From: an uncultured Hyphomicrobiales bacterium
GTDB lineage: Bacteria > Pseudomonadota > Alphaproteobacteria > Rhizobiales > Beijerinckiaceae
NCBI GenBank assembly: GCA_903847605.1
Contig: CAINED010000021.1
Coordinates: forward strand, 62,001-126,000
Direction of reading: 5' to 3'
DNA length: 64,000 nt
Under the pieces are notes generated by a model that did no database searches, was not told the DNA's origin, and worked only from the letters and a program-made list of their open reading frames with translations. Shown piece by piece: positions 43,941 to 52,270 of this stretch (the first letter of the stretch is position 1; every line of letters begins with the position of its first letter). The translations under genes were made by a program, and so were the position numbers.

Positions 43941-44747
43941 ATGAAAATAAGTGTTGGCTACGAAATCATCTATGACTTCCCGCAACCGACGCCGATGATT
44001 GTGATGCTGGGCATCCACTTCACGCGTGCGTCGGACGTCATCCAGCTCGATTTTCTCACCACCAGCCCGGCGGTTCCGATTTTTCCCTACAGGGATGGTT
44101 TCGGCAATTGGTGCAGCCGGTTGACCGCTCCCGCCGGCCGCATGACCCTTAGCGCACGCGGGATGGTGCGCGACAGTGGCTTGCCGGAACCCGTTGTCCC
44201 TACGGCCATTCAGCATGCGGTCGAGGACCTGCCATCGGAGACGTTGGTCTATCTGCTCGGCAGCCGCTATTGCGAGACCGACCGGTTGTCCGACACGGCC
44301 TGGCGGCTTTTCGAACGCACGCCAACCGGCTGGGCGCGCGTTCAGGCCATCTGCGATTTCGTGCATCATCACATCAAGTTCGGTTACGAATATGCGCGCG
44401 CGACCAAGACTGCGTGGGAAGTTTTCAACGAAGGCCAGGGTGTATGCCGCGATTACGCGCATCTCGCGATCACGCTGTGCCGCTGCATGAACATTCCGGC
44501 GCGCTATTGCACCGGCTATCTCGGCGACATCGGCATGCCGCCGCCCTATGGACCGATGGATTTCGCGGGCTGGTTCGAGGCCTATATCGGCGGACACTGG
44601 CACACGTTCGACGCGCGCAACAATATCCCGCGCATAGGCCGCGTCCTGATCGCGCAAGGCCGCGACGCCGCGGACGTTCCGATCACCCACACATTCGGTC
44701 CCAACACGCTCGCGAGCTTCAAGGTCTGGACAGACGAAGTGCCGTGA
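43941..44747 (+). CDS. transglutaminase-like protein
   Basis: The 268-residue product has an N-terminal beta-rich domain (ISVGYEIIYDFPQPTPMIVML, near residues 3-23) and a transglutaminase core with Cys169 in GQGVCRDYAHLA. The later region is DFAGWFEAYIGGHWHTFDARNN, split by the membrane-free core; many relatives have His in a DFHAWFE motif, and that position is Ala here. Asp224 is present. Function as an active peptidase or transferase is uncertain. ATG 43941 is chosen because the upstream extension is unlike the family. Confidence 0.8.
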   Translation: MKISVGYEIIYDFPQPTPMIVMLGIHFTRASDVIQLDFLTTSPAVPIFPYRDGFGNWCSRLTAPAGRMTLSARGMVRDSGLPEPVVPTAIQHAVEDLPSETLVYLLGSRYCETDRLSDTAWRLFERTPTGWARVQAICDFVHHHIKFGYEYARATKTAWEVFNEGQGVCRDYAHLAITLCRCMNIPARYCTGYLGDIGMPPPYGPMDFAGWFEAYIGGHWHTFDARNNIPRIGRVLIAQGRDAADVPITHTFGPNTLASFKVWTDEVP

Positions 44748-44856
44748 AGCGGCGCGAAGGCGGTTCGCCATGCTTTACGCACGTCCTGTTCCCGGGAGAA
44801 CATCTGCGCGATAACAGCGCTGGCATAACGCCGTAATCTCCAACGCGAAAAGCTTC

Positions 44857-45507
44857 ATGAATACCCGCCTCATCGAAACCGCAGATCCAACAGCCCGCCA
44901 GTGGCGGCGCTGGCTTTGGCAAACCGCGCAGACGGGCCAGCCAGCTCCCGACCTGTCATTTGACGACGCGGTCTATGAAGGTAGCGATCTCGCCGGTTTG
45001 ATGGGTGACGAAGCCTATGCATCGCTGGTGGAGTGGCTGGCGAGCGACCCGTCAGCGCACGAGTTCCCCGACATGGCGCGCCGTGTGCTCGATAAGCTAT
45101 TCCCCCACAGGTGCCGATGCCGCCGCCCGGCAGCAATGGATCGCGATAATCTTAATTTTGCGGGGCCGAATGTTTACCGCTCTCTCTATTTTACCGACAA
45201 GAGCGTGACCCAGAGCATGCGTCTCCTCTTTCGCAGGACGCCGGAATTGAAGCTGTTGGAATGCGTCGAGTGCGGCGACGTCTGGCTGCAGGCGCTGGAT
45301 CAGGTCGAGTGGATTCAGCATCTCCTGCTGATCCAGCCAGAAGACATCAAGCGCATCGAGACGACTGGCGTCTGGCCGGTGGGTCTCGACAAATATGAAG
45401 ACGCGTGGGTATCCGAATTCGCTATTATCGGCCGGAATTCACCGCAATTGCGCGAATGGCAGGCAGCTCACAATACGCCCGAGGCTTTCGCGAGATTTGG
45501 GAAATAG
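44857..45507 (+). CDS. hypothetical protein with a C-x2-C motif
   Basis: The 216-residue product is predicted soluble. A helical N-terminal half is followed by a cysteine-containing stretch (HRCRCRRP) and then LLECVECGDVWLQALDQVEW, whose C-x2-C might bind zinc. I recognise no family. It follows the transglutaminase gene on the same strand with a 109-base gap and is part of the material that separates ybaB from recR. Confidence 0.6.
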   Translation: MNTRLIETADPTARQWRRWLWQTAQTGQPAPDLSFDDAVYEGSDLAGLMGDEAYASLVEWLASDPSAHEFPDMARRVLDKLFPHRCRCRRPAAMDRDNLNFAGPNVYRSLYFTDKSVTQSMRLLFRRTPELKLLECVECGDVWLQALDQVEWIQHLLLIQPEDIKRIETTGVWPVGLDKYEDAWVSEFAIIGRNSPQLREWQAAHNTPEAFARFGK

Positions 45508-45513
45508 GCGCGC

Positions 45514-45842
45514 TCACTTCAGCCGGTCGGAGTGGGTATACCACTCCTTGCCGCGCCACTTGACGCGCGCCGCGCCCTGGCCGTCGTCTTCCTCGATCAC
45601 TTCGATCTTCGCACCTCTGGCGATCGACGTCGGACAGTGCTGACTGAATCGCGCCCCTTGGGGCGCAACGACGCCTGCACCCATTCGCGCCAGCCCGCCC
45701 AGCTCGTGCAGGCTGGCGTCTCCATGACGACAGTCATGGTCTTTGCAGCCGCCGGTTGATTCATCGCTGCGCCCAGTGAGGCGATGAGGGCGAATATCCC
45801 AACTTGCAGTTTGGCGTTTCGCATAGCCGTCATCGTCGGCAT
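45514..45842 (-). pseudogene. small secreted SH3-like protein, broken by a one-base frameshift
   Basis: The upstream frame gives a signal peptide (FALIASLGAAMNQPAAA) and METPACTSWAGWREWVQASL, then drifts into arginine-rich sequence and stops at 45597. In the next frame the sequence continues as ARFSQHCPTSIARGAKIEV and ends DGQGAARVKWRGKEWYTHSD, a sensible SH3-like tail with stop at 45514-45516. Adding one base to the four-base run at 45660-45663 joins both parts. This is a recent mutation or an assembly error. Confidence 0.72.
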
Positions 45843-45859
45843 CTCTGCAACTGAGTGCG

Positions 45860-46183
45860 CTAGAACGGCAGCTTCATGCCCGGCGGCAGCGGCAGGCCGG
45901 CGGTCATGTCCTTCATCTTCTCGGCCATCAGGTTTTCGGCCTTGCGGCGCGCGTCTTCATGCGCGGCGACGATGAGGTCTTCGACGATTTCGGCTTCTTC
46001 GGGCTTCAGCAGGGAGGGATCGATGGCGACGCTCTTGAGCGCGCCCTTGGCGGTGAGCGTGATCTTCACCATGCCGCCGCCGGATTGGCCCTCCACAAGC
46101 GTGTTCTCCATCTCGGCCTGCATGTCCTGCATGCGGCTTTGCATTTCCTGGGCCTTCTTCATCAAGCCCATAATGTCCTTCAT
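45860..46183 (-). CDS. ybaB: YbaB/EbfC-family nucleoid-associated protein
   Basis: The 107-residue protein opens MKDIMGLMKKAQEMQSRM and has the family core GMVKITLTAKGALKSVAIDP, then DLIVAAHEDARRKAE and a C-terminal GLPLPPGMKLPF. It forms a DNA-binding dimer. It lies 42 bases downstream of dnaX in the usual order. recR, normally next, has been moved away by about 2.2 kb. Confidence 0.95.
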   Translation of the reverse strand: MKDIMGLMKKAQEMQSRMQDMQAEMENTLVEGQSGGGMVKITLTAKGALKSVAIDPSLLKPEEAEIVEDLIVAAHEDARRKAENLMAEKMKDMTAGLPLPPGMKLPF

Positions 46184-46225
46184 GGCAGCCTCGCATCGGT
46201 TCGTGTGAGAGCGCGTCCTGTCGCG

Positions 46226-48169
46226 CTAGAAATCCACTTCGTCGTCATCTGTCGCCGGCGCATCGTCATAGGCGACATCTTCGCTGACCGTCGGCCCTTC
46301 GATGGTAGCCGGCGTTTCGGCGACAGCGTCCGGCTTGCGGACGGAAACAATCTGCGCGCCGGGGAAATGTTCGAGTACCGAGCGCACCAGCGGATCGGCG
46401 CGCACGCCGACGAGTTCCTGTTCTTCCTTCGCGCGCTTCTGCTGCTGCAGGGTCGGCGCGCCCTCTCCGGAGGAAATCGCCACCATCCAGCGCTGGCCGG
46501 TCCATTCCTGCAACCGCCGCATGAGATTGGCGGCAACCTGAGGCGACGCGCCATCCGCCAATGCAAATTCGATCGCGCCCTGTTCGAAACGCACCAGATG
46601 CACGTCGCGTTCGAGCGCCATCCGCAATTGAATGTCGCGATTGACTTGCGCCAGCGCAACGATGTCTTCGAACTGCGCGATCTGCACGCGCGGGGCCGAA
46701 GATTCCTGGACACGAGCGGACGGCGCATTGCGCTCGAAAGCCTGCGGGGCTTGCAGGGGCGCGGCGCGTGACGTCGCGAGCATCGGACGGGCCCCCGCCT
46801 GCGCCTGCGCGCCGCCGCCACTCGTCCCTGCGCTTGCGCCCGAAGGCGCAGCGCCAGAACCGCCATCCTGCATCCGCATTTCGCGCAGGCGGCGCAGGGC
46901 GTCTTCCGGAGTCGGCAGGTCGGCGGCATAAGCCAGGCGCACGAGCACCATGTCGGCGGCGGCCAGCGGGCGCGGCGATGTCTTTACATCGCCGAGGCCC
47001 TTGGTGATGACCTGCCAGGCGCGCGTGAGCGTCTGCATCGACAGCGCGTTCGCAAATTGCGGCCCGCGCGTGCGCTCGTCCTGCGTCACCGAGGCGTCGA
47101 AGCGCATGTCCGGCGCGACCTTCAGGCGTGTCACGAAATGTACGAATTCCGCGAGATCGGTGAGCACCAGCGCGGGGTCCGCGCCCTGATCGTATTGTTC
47201 TTTCAGATTGTCGAGCGCCGATGCGACATCGCCTTTCATCACGGATTCGAAGAGGTCGATGATGCGGCCGCGATCGCCGGTGCCGAGCATGGCGCGGATC
47301 GCGCGCGCATTGACCGTGTCCGCGCCGGACGAAGCGCCATAGGCAATCGCCTGATCGAGCAGCGAAAGGGAATCGCGCACGGAGCCTTCCGCCGCGCGGG
47401 CCAGAAGCGCGAGGGCGCGATCGTTGATCTTCACGCCTTCCTTTTCGCAGATGCCGGCAAGATGTTTGATCAGCACATCGGCTTCCACGCGGCGCAGGTC
47501 GAAGCGCTGGCAGCGCGAGCGCACGGTGACCGGCACTTTCTCGATTTCAGTCGTTGCGAAGAGAAAGCGCACATGCTCCGGCGGTTCTTCCAGCGTCTTC
47601 AACAGAGCGTTGAAGGCGTTCTTGGTGAGCATATGCACTTCGTCGATGATATAGACCTTGCAGCGCGCTGTGACGGGCCGGTAACGCACGCCCTCGATGA
47701 TGTCGCGTACGTCGTCGACGCCGGTGTGCGAGGCGGCGTCCATCTCGATCACGTCGACATGCCGCGACTCGATGATTGCCTGGCAATGCGAGCCAAGCTC
47801 CTTCATGTCGATGGTCGGTTTGTCGATGGCGGGCCGGCCGTCCTTCGCGGGCAATTGGTAATTGAAGGCGCGCGCGAGAATGCGCGCCGTCGTCGTCTTG
47901 CCGACGCCGCGCACGCCGGTCAGCATATAGGCCTGATGGATGCGGCCGAGTTCGAAAGCGTTGGTGAGCGTGCGCACCATCGCCTCCTGCCCGATCAGAT
48001 CTTCGAACGACGAGGGACGGTATTTGCGCGCCAGCACGCGATAAGGCGAGGCGCCGGAGGGGGCGGGCGCAGGACCCAGATCGAGCCCGAGAGAAGGCTC
48101 TTCGGACGCGCCCTGTCCGGTGGCGCCGGAAGCGCCGCCAGCCGTGCTCTGGGACTGCCGGTCATCCAT
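46226..48169 (-). CDS. dnaX: DNA polymerase III subunit gamma/tau
   Basis: The 647-residue protein has RKYRPSSFEDLIGQEAMVRTL, the Walker A site GVRGVGKTTTARILA, the sensor region IIDEVHMLTKNAFNALLKTLEEPP (near residues 174-197, named here by its DEVH box) and a lid domain. A proline/alanine-rich linker near 430-490 leads to the tau C-terminal domain. It is the clamp-loader motor. It follows ffs and precedes ybaB, the standard bacterial order. A translational frameshift to gamma was not evident. Confidence 0.96.
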   Translation of the reverse strand: MDDRQSQSTAGGASGATGQGASEEPSLGLDLGPAPAPSGASPYRVLARKYRPSSFEDLIGQEAMVRTLTNAFELGRIHQAYMLTGVRGVGKTTTARILARAFNYQLPAKDGRPAIDKPTIDMKELGSHCQAIIESRHVDVIEMDAASHTGVDDVRDIIEGVRYRPVTARCKVYIIDEVHMLTKNAFNALLKTLEEPPEHVRFLFATTEIEKVPVTVRSRCQRFDLRRVEADVLIKHLAGICEKEGVKINDRALALLARAAEGSVRDSLSLLDQAIAYGASSGADTVNARAIRAMLGTGDRGRIIDLFESVMKGDVASALDNLKEQYDQGADPALVLTDLAEFVHFVTRLKVAPDMRFDASVTQDERTRGPQFANALSMQTLTRAWQVITKGLGDVKTSPRPLAAADMVLVRLAYAADLPTPEDALRRLREMRMQDGGSGAAPSGASAGTSGGGAQAQAGARPMLATSRAAPLQAPQAFERNAPSARVQESSAPRVQIAQFEDIVALAQVNRDIQLRMALERDVHLVRFEQGAIEFALADGASPQVAANLMRRLQEWTGQRWMVAISSGEGAPTLQQQKRAKEEQELVGVRADPLVRSVLEHFPGAQIVSVRKPDAVAETPATIEGPTVSEDVAYDDAPATDDDEVDF

Positions 48170-48227
48170 GCCGCGCCTTGCGAGATTTGCGCCGGCCCGG
48201 CGGCCGGAACGCCCTGAAATCAGTGAG

Positions 48228-48326
48228 GTGGGAGGCTGGACAGAGACCCGCCCGGTCTCGTTAGGGCTGCTTCCTTCCGGACCTGACCCGATTGGCGAGT
48301 GGAACGTCCACCGCCAACCTCCCGGC
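48228..48326 (-). ncRNA. ffs: SRP RNA (4.5S type)
   Basis: The minus strand reads through the invariant SRP domain IV: GGTCCGGAAGGAAGCAGC followed by CCTAACGA. The 5' segment GGGAGGTTGG pairs with the 3' segment CCAGCCTCCC to close the long hairpin, giving about 99 nt. It binds Ffh and directs membrane protein targeting. It lies just upstream of dnaX, as in many bacteria. Exact ends are estimated from the closing stem. Confidence 0.93.
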
Positions 48327-48469
48327 CCCTATTTGGCAGGGCGAAGCCGCGGATGCAAGGGGCGGTTGCAGGCCTTCCGTGAAACTCCGGCGTCTGTCAT
48401 CGCGTTGTAGTGGCAGTGTCACCCAAGCGCTGCAAGCTTCGGCCGGCACACCCAGCCGAAAGCGTCGCC

Positions 48470-49306
48470 ATGATTCACACCACCGTCGCCGACAATCTTG
48501 TCCAGCTCGTGCCTGCGATGAAATTGGACTGCAGCCCCGGCATGCATGCCAACGGTCTCGATCTTCCCGCCATCGGGATCAACCTCGACGGCCGGCCGGA
48601 CAAGTGGCGAATGCTGTCTTCCCGCATGGCGTCAATCGGACTGGATAAATTGATTCGCGCTCCTGCAATCCACGGCAAGTCTCTTCCCGACGACCTCGTG
48701 GCAGAATTGCTCGGCTATCCAACAGCGGAGATCGAGGCGGCCCCGGACGATCACCTGCGGCTCACGCGACCGGCCATCGGCTGCTTTCTTTCGCATCTTT
48801 CGGTCTGGAAGTGGGTCGTGGCCAACAATATCGACCGCGCGATCGTCTTCGAAGACGACGCGATGCCTGCGCACGCCTTCGATCCGCATCGCTTCTTCAA
48901 GACGATCACGTCGCTGACGCCGGACAAAAGTCTTGTCTTTCTCGGCCGGTCCGTCATGCATGGCATGGCGGAAATTCCCGAGCGTCCGTCCCTCGCGCGG
49001 CTCTACTATTTCAACGGAACCTTCGCCTATCTCATCACGCGCGAGGCCTGCCGGCACCTGCTGCGCGCCCTCCTGCCGATGCACGCCCATATCGACCACC
49101 AGATGAGCCGGCTTTTCGTCGAACAGCGCGACAGCTTTCCGGTCTGGCACGCGGAGCCCAGTTTCTTCGAGCCGGACTGGTCGCTCGGCAGCGACTGTTT
49201 TGTGGCGCTATCGGACGAGAGCGCGGCGGACCGCGAATTGAACGCGTTGCTGAATGCAACCCGCGCAACATTGCTCGCGGAAGGACGCGCGCTGGCGGCG
49301 CGTTAA
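48470..49306 (+). CDS. glycosyltransferase family 25-like protein
   Basis: The 278-residue product has the GT25 pattern: AIGINLDGRPDKWRMLSSRM near the N-terminus, RPAIGCFLSHLSVWKWVV, then the acidic motif AIVFEDDAMP near residue 122. A tyrosine- and His-rich C-terminal half completes it. GT25 enzymes add sugars to lipooligosaccharide cores. The start ATG 48470 has only a weak ribosome site. It is divergent from ffs and not linked to other envelope genes here. Confidence 0.82.
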   Translation: MIHTTVADNLVQLVPAMKLDCSPGMHANGLDLPAIGINLDGRPDKWRMLSSRMASIGLDKLIRAPAIHGKSLPDDLVAELLGYPTAEIEAAPDDHLRLTRPAIGCFLSHLSVWKWVVANNIDRAIVFEDDAMPAHAFDPHRFFKTITSLTPDKSLVFLGRSVMHGMAEIPERPSLARLYYFNGTFAYLITREACRHLLRALLPMHAHIDHQMSRLFVEQRDSFPVWHAEPSFFEPDWSLGSDCFVALSDESAADRELNALLNATRATLLAEGRALAAR

Positions 49307-49351
49307 CTCTCGATGTTGCGGCGCGTGGTTTGAGTGCGCGGTTGCTTAAAC

Positions 49352-50386
49352 CTACCGTCCCGCGAGCTTGCGCGAAAACTCGACTTCAAGCGCGTTGATC
49401 TGCTTGGAATGTTCGATGGACTGCATGGCCGTGTGATAGGAGAGCTTTCGTCCTTCCAGCAGTTTGGCGGTTTCGGTCCCTTTGACGAAGGCGTTGCCGC
49501 GCTTGGTCATGCTCTCGAACTTGATCGCGCCTTCCGGGCTCGCGAGCCAGGCGATGAAGAGGCGGGCCGTGTTGGGGCTCTTGCCGAATTTCATCACAGC
49601 CCCCGAGATCATGCCCATCGCCGTCGGCTCCATGCTGGCGATCTTTACCGGCGCGCCTTTCTCGACGATGCGAATGGCGGAATCATAGGCGGTGATGGCC
49701 AGCGCGAGCTCGCCGGAGCCTACGGCCTGCGACAACGGGAACAGGCCTTCGAAAAGCCGTGGCTTCAACGAGGCGAGTTGTTCCAGCAGGGCGCGCGCCT
49801 TGGCCTCTCCGACAGCGGATGAAAGATTGACGAAGGCTGCCGCGCGCATCCAGTGGCCCGTGCGTCCCTTCCACTTGTCGGCGACCGCGTCGTCCCATGT
49901 GCGCGGCGCTTCGTCGTCCTTCACCAGGTTGGTGTTGTAGAGAACGACGTAAGGCGGCGTCAGCGCCGAAACAAGAAAGGGCGTCGGGGCAAGAGCGGGA
50001 TCGACGCCGAGCGCGGCAGCTTCCGTGTCCAGCACGAAACCGCGATCGCGCAGCAGTTTCACGATGGAGGCGTCGTTCAGCAATATGTCCGTCGTCGGCC
50101 CGCCTGCGGTGCTTTCCTGAATGATGCGCGCCGTCTTCTGCGCCGAGGGCACCGAAATAAACTCGGTCTTCTTCACGAACGGATAGACCTTGCGAAATGT
50201 CGCCAGAACTTCTTCCGTGGCGTCGCGATCGTAGTGATCGTACCAGAGGAGGCCCGCCTCGCCTTTCGCCGCTTCGACAATCTGCTCTTTCGTTGCGGCA
50301 TGAGCTTGCAGCGGCGCTGCTAGTCCCGCTGCAGTTGCAGCGATCCCACGCAGGACGAAACGGCGGTCAAGAATTTGGTCTTGCAT
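49352..50386 (-). CDS. ABC transporter periplasmic binding protein, FbpA-like class
   Basis: The 344-residue product has a twin-arginine-like signal (DRRFVLRGIAATAAGLAAPL) ending near AHAAT, then KEQIVEAAKGEAGLLWYDHY. Type II binding-protein segments follow (TDILLNDASIVKLLRDRG, PYVVLYNTNLV, WDDAVADKWKGRTG). This class carries iron(III), phosphonates or similar ligands. GGAGGG lies before ATG 50386. It is the last gene of the minus-strand operon that contains the selenoprotein, 51 bases after the permease. Confidence 0.85.
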   Translation of the reverse strand: MQDQILDRRFVLRGIAATAAGLAAPLQAHAATKEQIVEAAKGEAGLLWYDHYDRDATEEVLATFRKVYPFVKKTEFISVPSAQKTARIIQESTAGGPTTDILLNDASIVKLLRDRGFVLDTEAAALGVDPALAPTPFLVSALTPPYVVLYNTNLVKDDEAPRTWDDAVADKWKGRTGHWMRAAAFVNLSSAVGEAKARALLEQLASLKPRLFEGLFPLSQAVGSGELALAITAYDSAIRIVEKGAPVKIASMEPTAMGMISGAVMKFGKSPNTARLFIAWLASPEGAIKFESMTKRGNAFVKGTETAKLLEGRKLSYHTAMQSIEHSKQINALEVEFSRKLAGR

Positions 50387-50437
50387 GTTTCCCTCCATCA
50401 GGCCGGCATTGCTGCCATCATCGAAGCATCTTTGTTG

Positions 50438-52225
50438 TCACAACTCCATCCCTCGCCGCGACGGCCGCGCAAAAAGCGCGGTAAGCGCCAGCAGGAACAG
50501 CATCAGCAGCACCGCAAGCGCTGCCGCTTTTTCCGGACTGCCGGTTTCCCAGAAATTGAAGAGAATGGTCGAGAGCACGCTGTTGCGGCCGGACTGCAAC
50601 ATCACCGCAATGGAAAATTCCCGCACCGAATGAACGAGAACCCAGATCGCCATGGCGACGATGGCCGGTACGAGAAGCGGCAGGACGATGCGTCCCATCA
50701 CCGAAAGCCACGATGCGCCAGCGACGGAGGCCGCTTCCTCGAGTTCGCCTGTCAATTGCAGGAGGCCCGATTGCATCATGCGCGACGCGACCGGCAGATA
50801 GGCGATGATGTGGCCGATGGCGATGAGCCATACCGTGCCGTAGATCGGCACCGAGCGCACGGTAAATGCGGCGAAGACCAGCGCGACGCCGATCATCAGA
50901 TGCGGCACGCCGAGCGGGATCATCGCGAGCACGTCGAGCATCCAGGCCTTGCGCACTTTCGACTTCAGCACGATCCACGCCGTTACCAACGCGATAAGGA
51001 CAAGCGCCACCGTCGCCGTGACGGCGACCAGCGCGGAATTCAGCGCCGCCTCGTGCAGGCGCGGGCTTGCGAGAATATCCCCATAGGCGCGGAATGAGGC
51101 GCGCTTGAGCATGTCGGTGCTGAAGCCGGCGAAGTAGGGAATGACGCTCGCCCAGAGCAGCGCGAGAAACGGCAGGACGACTGCCAGCACGAAATAGAGC
51201 GAGGCGAAGGTGACGGCTGCACCGCGCCATTTCCCGAGCGCCACCTGCGCGGGCCTGTAGCCCTTGCCCGTGATGGTCGCATAGCGCGCGCCCTGCTTGA
51301 TCGTGTTGCGATAGACAATGAGGCTCACGACCAGCAACAGCAGGTACATCGTATTGATGGCGGCTGCCGCGCCGTATTCGGGAAAGCCCGAAGCCGGCGT
51401 CATCAATCGAAAGATCTCGATGCTCATCAGATCGACGCGGCCGGGAATACCAATCACAGCAGGCACATCGAAGGCGAGCATGCCGATGATGAGCTGGATG
51501 GTAATAACGCTCAGGAGCGCAGGCGTCAGGATCGGCAAACCGATGCGCCAGAGAATCTGCCAGCGTCCTGCGCCTGCCGACAGCGCTGCTTCTTCGAGCG
51601 AGGGATCCAGTGCGCGGATCGCTGGCGACAGCATCAGCACCGATGTCGGCACGAAGGCGAGCGCCTGCACGAAGATCGCGCCGCCAAGAGAATAAATGTT
51701 GAAATAATTTTCGACGGGGCCGATGAGTGGATGCAAGGCTGCCGACACGATGCCGATCTTCGGCGCAAGAACCAGCGACCATCCGATGGCGAGAAGCAGC
51801 GGCGGCGTCGCCATGGGCATGACGATCAGCGCGCGAAACAGATTGCGCGCCGGAAGGTCGGTGCGTTCGAGCAGCCAGCTCAACGTCGCGCCGAGCACCA
51901 GCGCAAGCAGCGTGCTGCCCGCTGCAAAGACCAGCGTGTTCGCCGCCAGCTTCCAGTAGCGCAGATTGCCCCAGACGGTCTGGTAATGCTCGAGCGTCCA
52001 GCCGCTACCCGATGGCAGGCCATCGGGACGCAAGCTGCCGGTGAGAAGAATGGCGAGCGGGACGATTGTCAGCAGCGCCAGAAAAATTCCTGCGCCTGTG
52101 ACCGCGGCGCGAATGCCGAATACATCAAGGATCTTCAGGCCGCTCGAACCACCGCCACCCGGCAAGGCGACGGCCCCGGCGGGGCCGTGCGCAAGTTCCA
52201 CATTCGAGGTCGGGCGCCCGCTCAA
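50438..52225 (-). CDS. ABC transporter permease, two fused permease domains (FbpB-like)
   Basis: The 595-residue product holds two permease units with about twelve helices in total. Each has an EAA loop that contacts the ATPase: EEAALSAGAGRWQILWRIG near 211 and EEAASVAGASWLSVMGRIV near 496. This fused layout is typical of FbpB-type importers. The start TTG 52225 follows GGAGACGCAC. It lies 45 bases after the selenoprotein gene. No ATPase gene is seen in the operon, so the energy subunit must be encoded elsewhere. Confidence 0.88.
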   Translation of the reverse strand: MSGRPTSNVELAHGPAGAVALPGGGGSSGLKILDVFGIRAAVTGAGIFLALLTIVPLAILLTGSLRPDGLPSGSGWTLEHYQTVWGNLRYWKLAANTLVFAAGSTLLALVLGATLSWLLERTDLPARNLFRALIVMPMATPPLLLAIGWSLVLAPKIGIVSAALHPLIGPVENYFNIYSLGGAIFVQALAFVPTSVLMLSPAIRALDPSLEEAALSAGAGRWQILWRIGLPILTPALLSVITIQLIIGMLAFDVPAVIGIPGRVDLMSIEIFRLMTPASGFPEYGAAAAINTMYLLLLVVSLIVYRNTIKQGARYATITGKGYRPAQVALGKWRGAAVTFASLYFVLAVVLPFLALLWASVIPYFAGFSTDMLKRASFRAYGDILASPRLHEAALNSALVAVTATVALVLIALVTAWIVLKSKVRKAWMLDVLAMIPLGVPHLMIGVALVFAAFTVRSVPIYGTVWLIAIGHIIAYLPVASRMMQSGLLQLTGELEEAASVAGASWLSVMGRIVLPLLVPAIVAMAIWVLVHSVREFSIAVMLQSGRNSVLSTILFNFWETGSPEKAAALAVLLMLFLLALTALFARPSRRGMEL

Positions 52226-52270
52226 GTGCGTCTCCAGGAAATGGAGATGGGCGACGCCTGTTCGGGCCGC

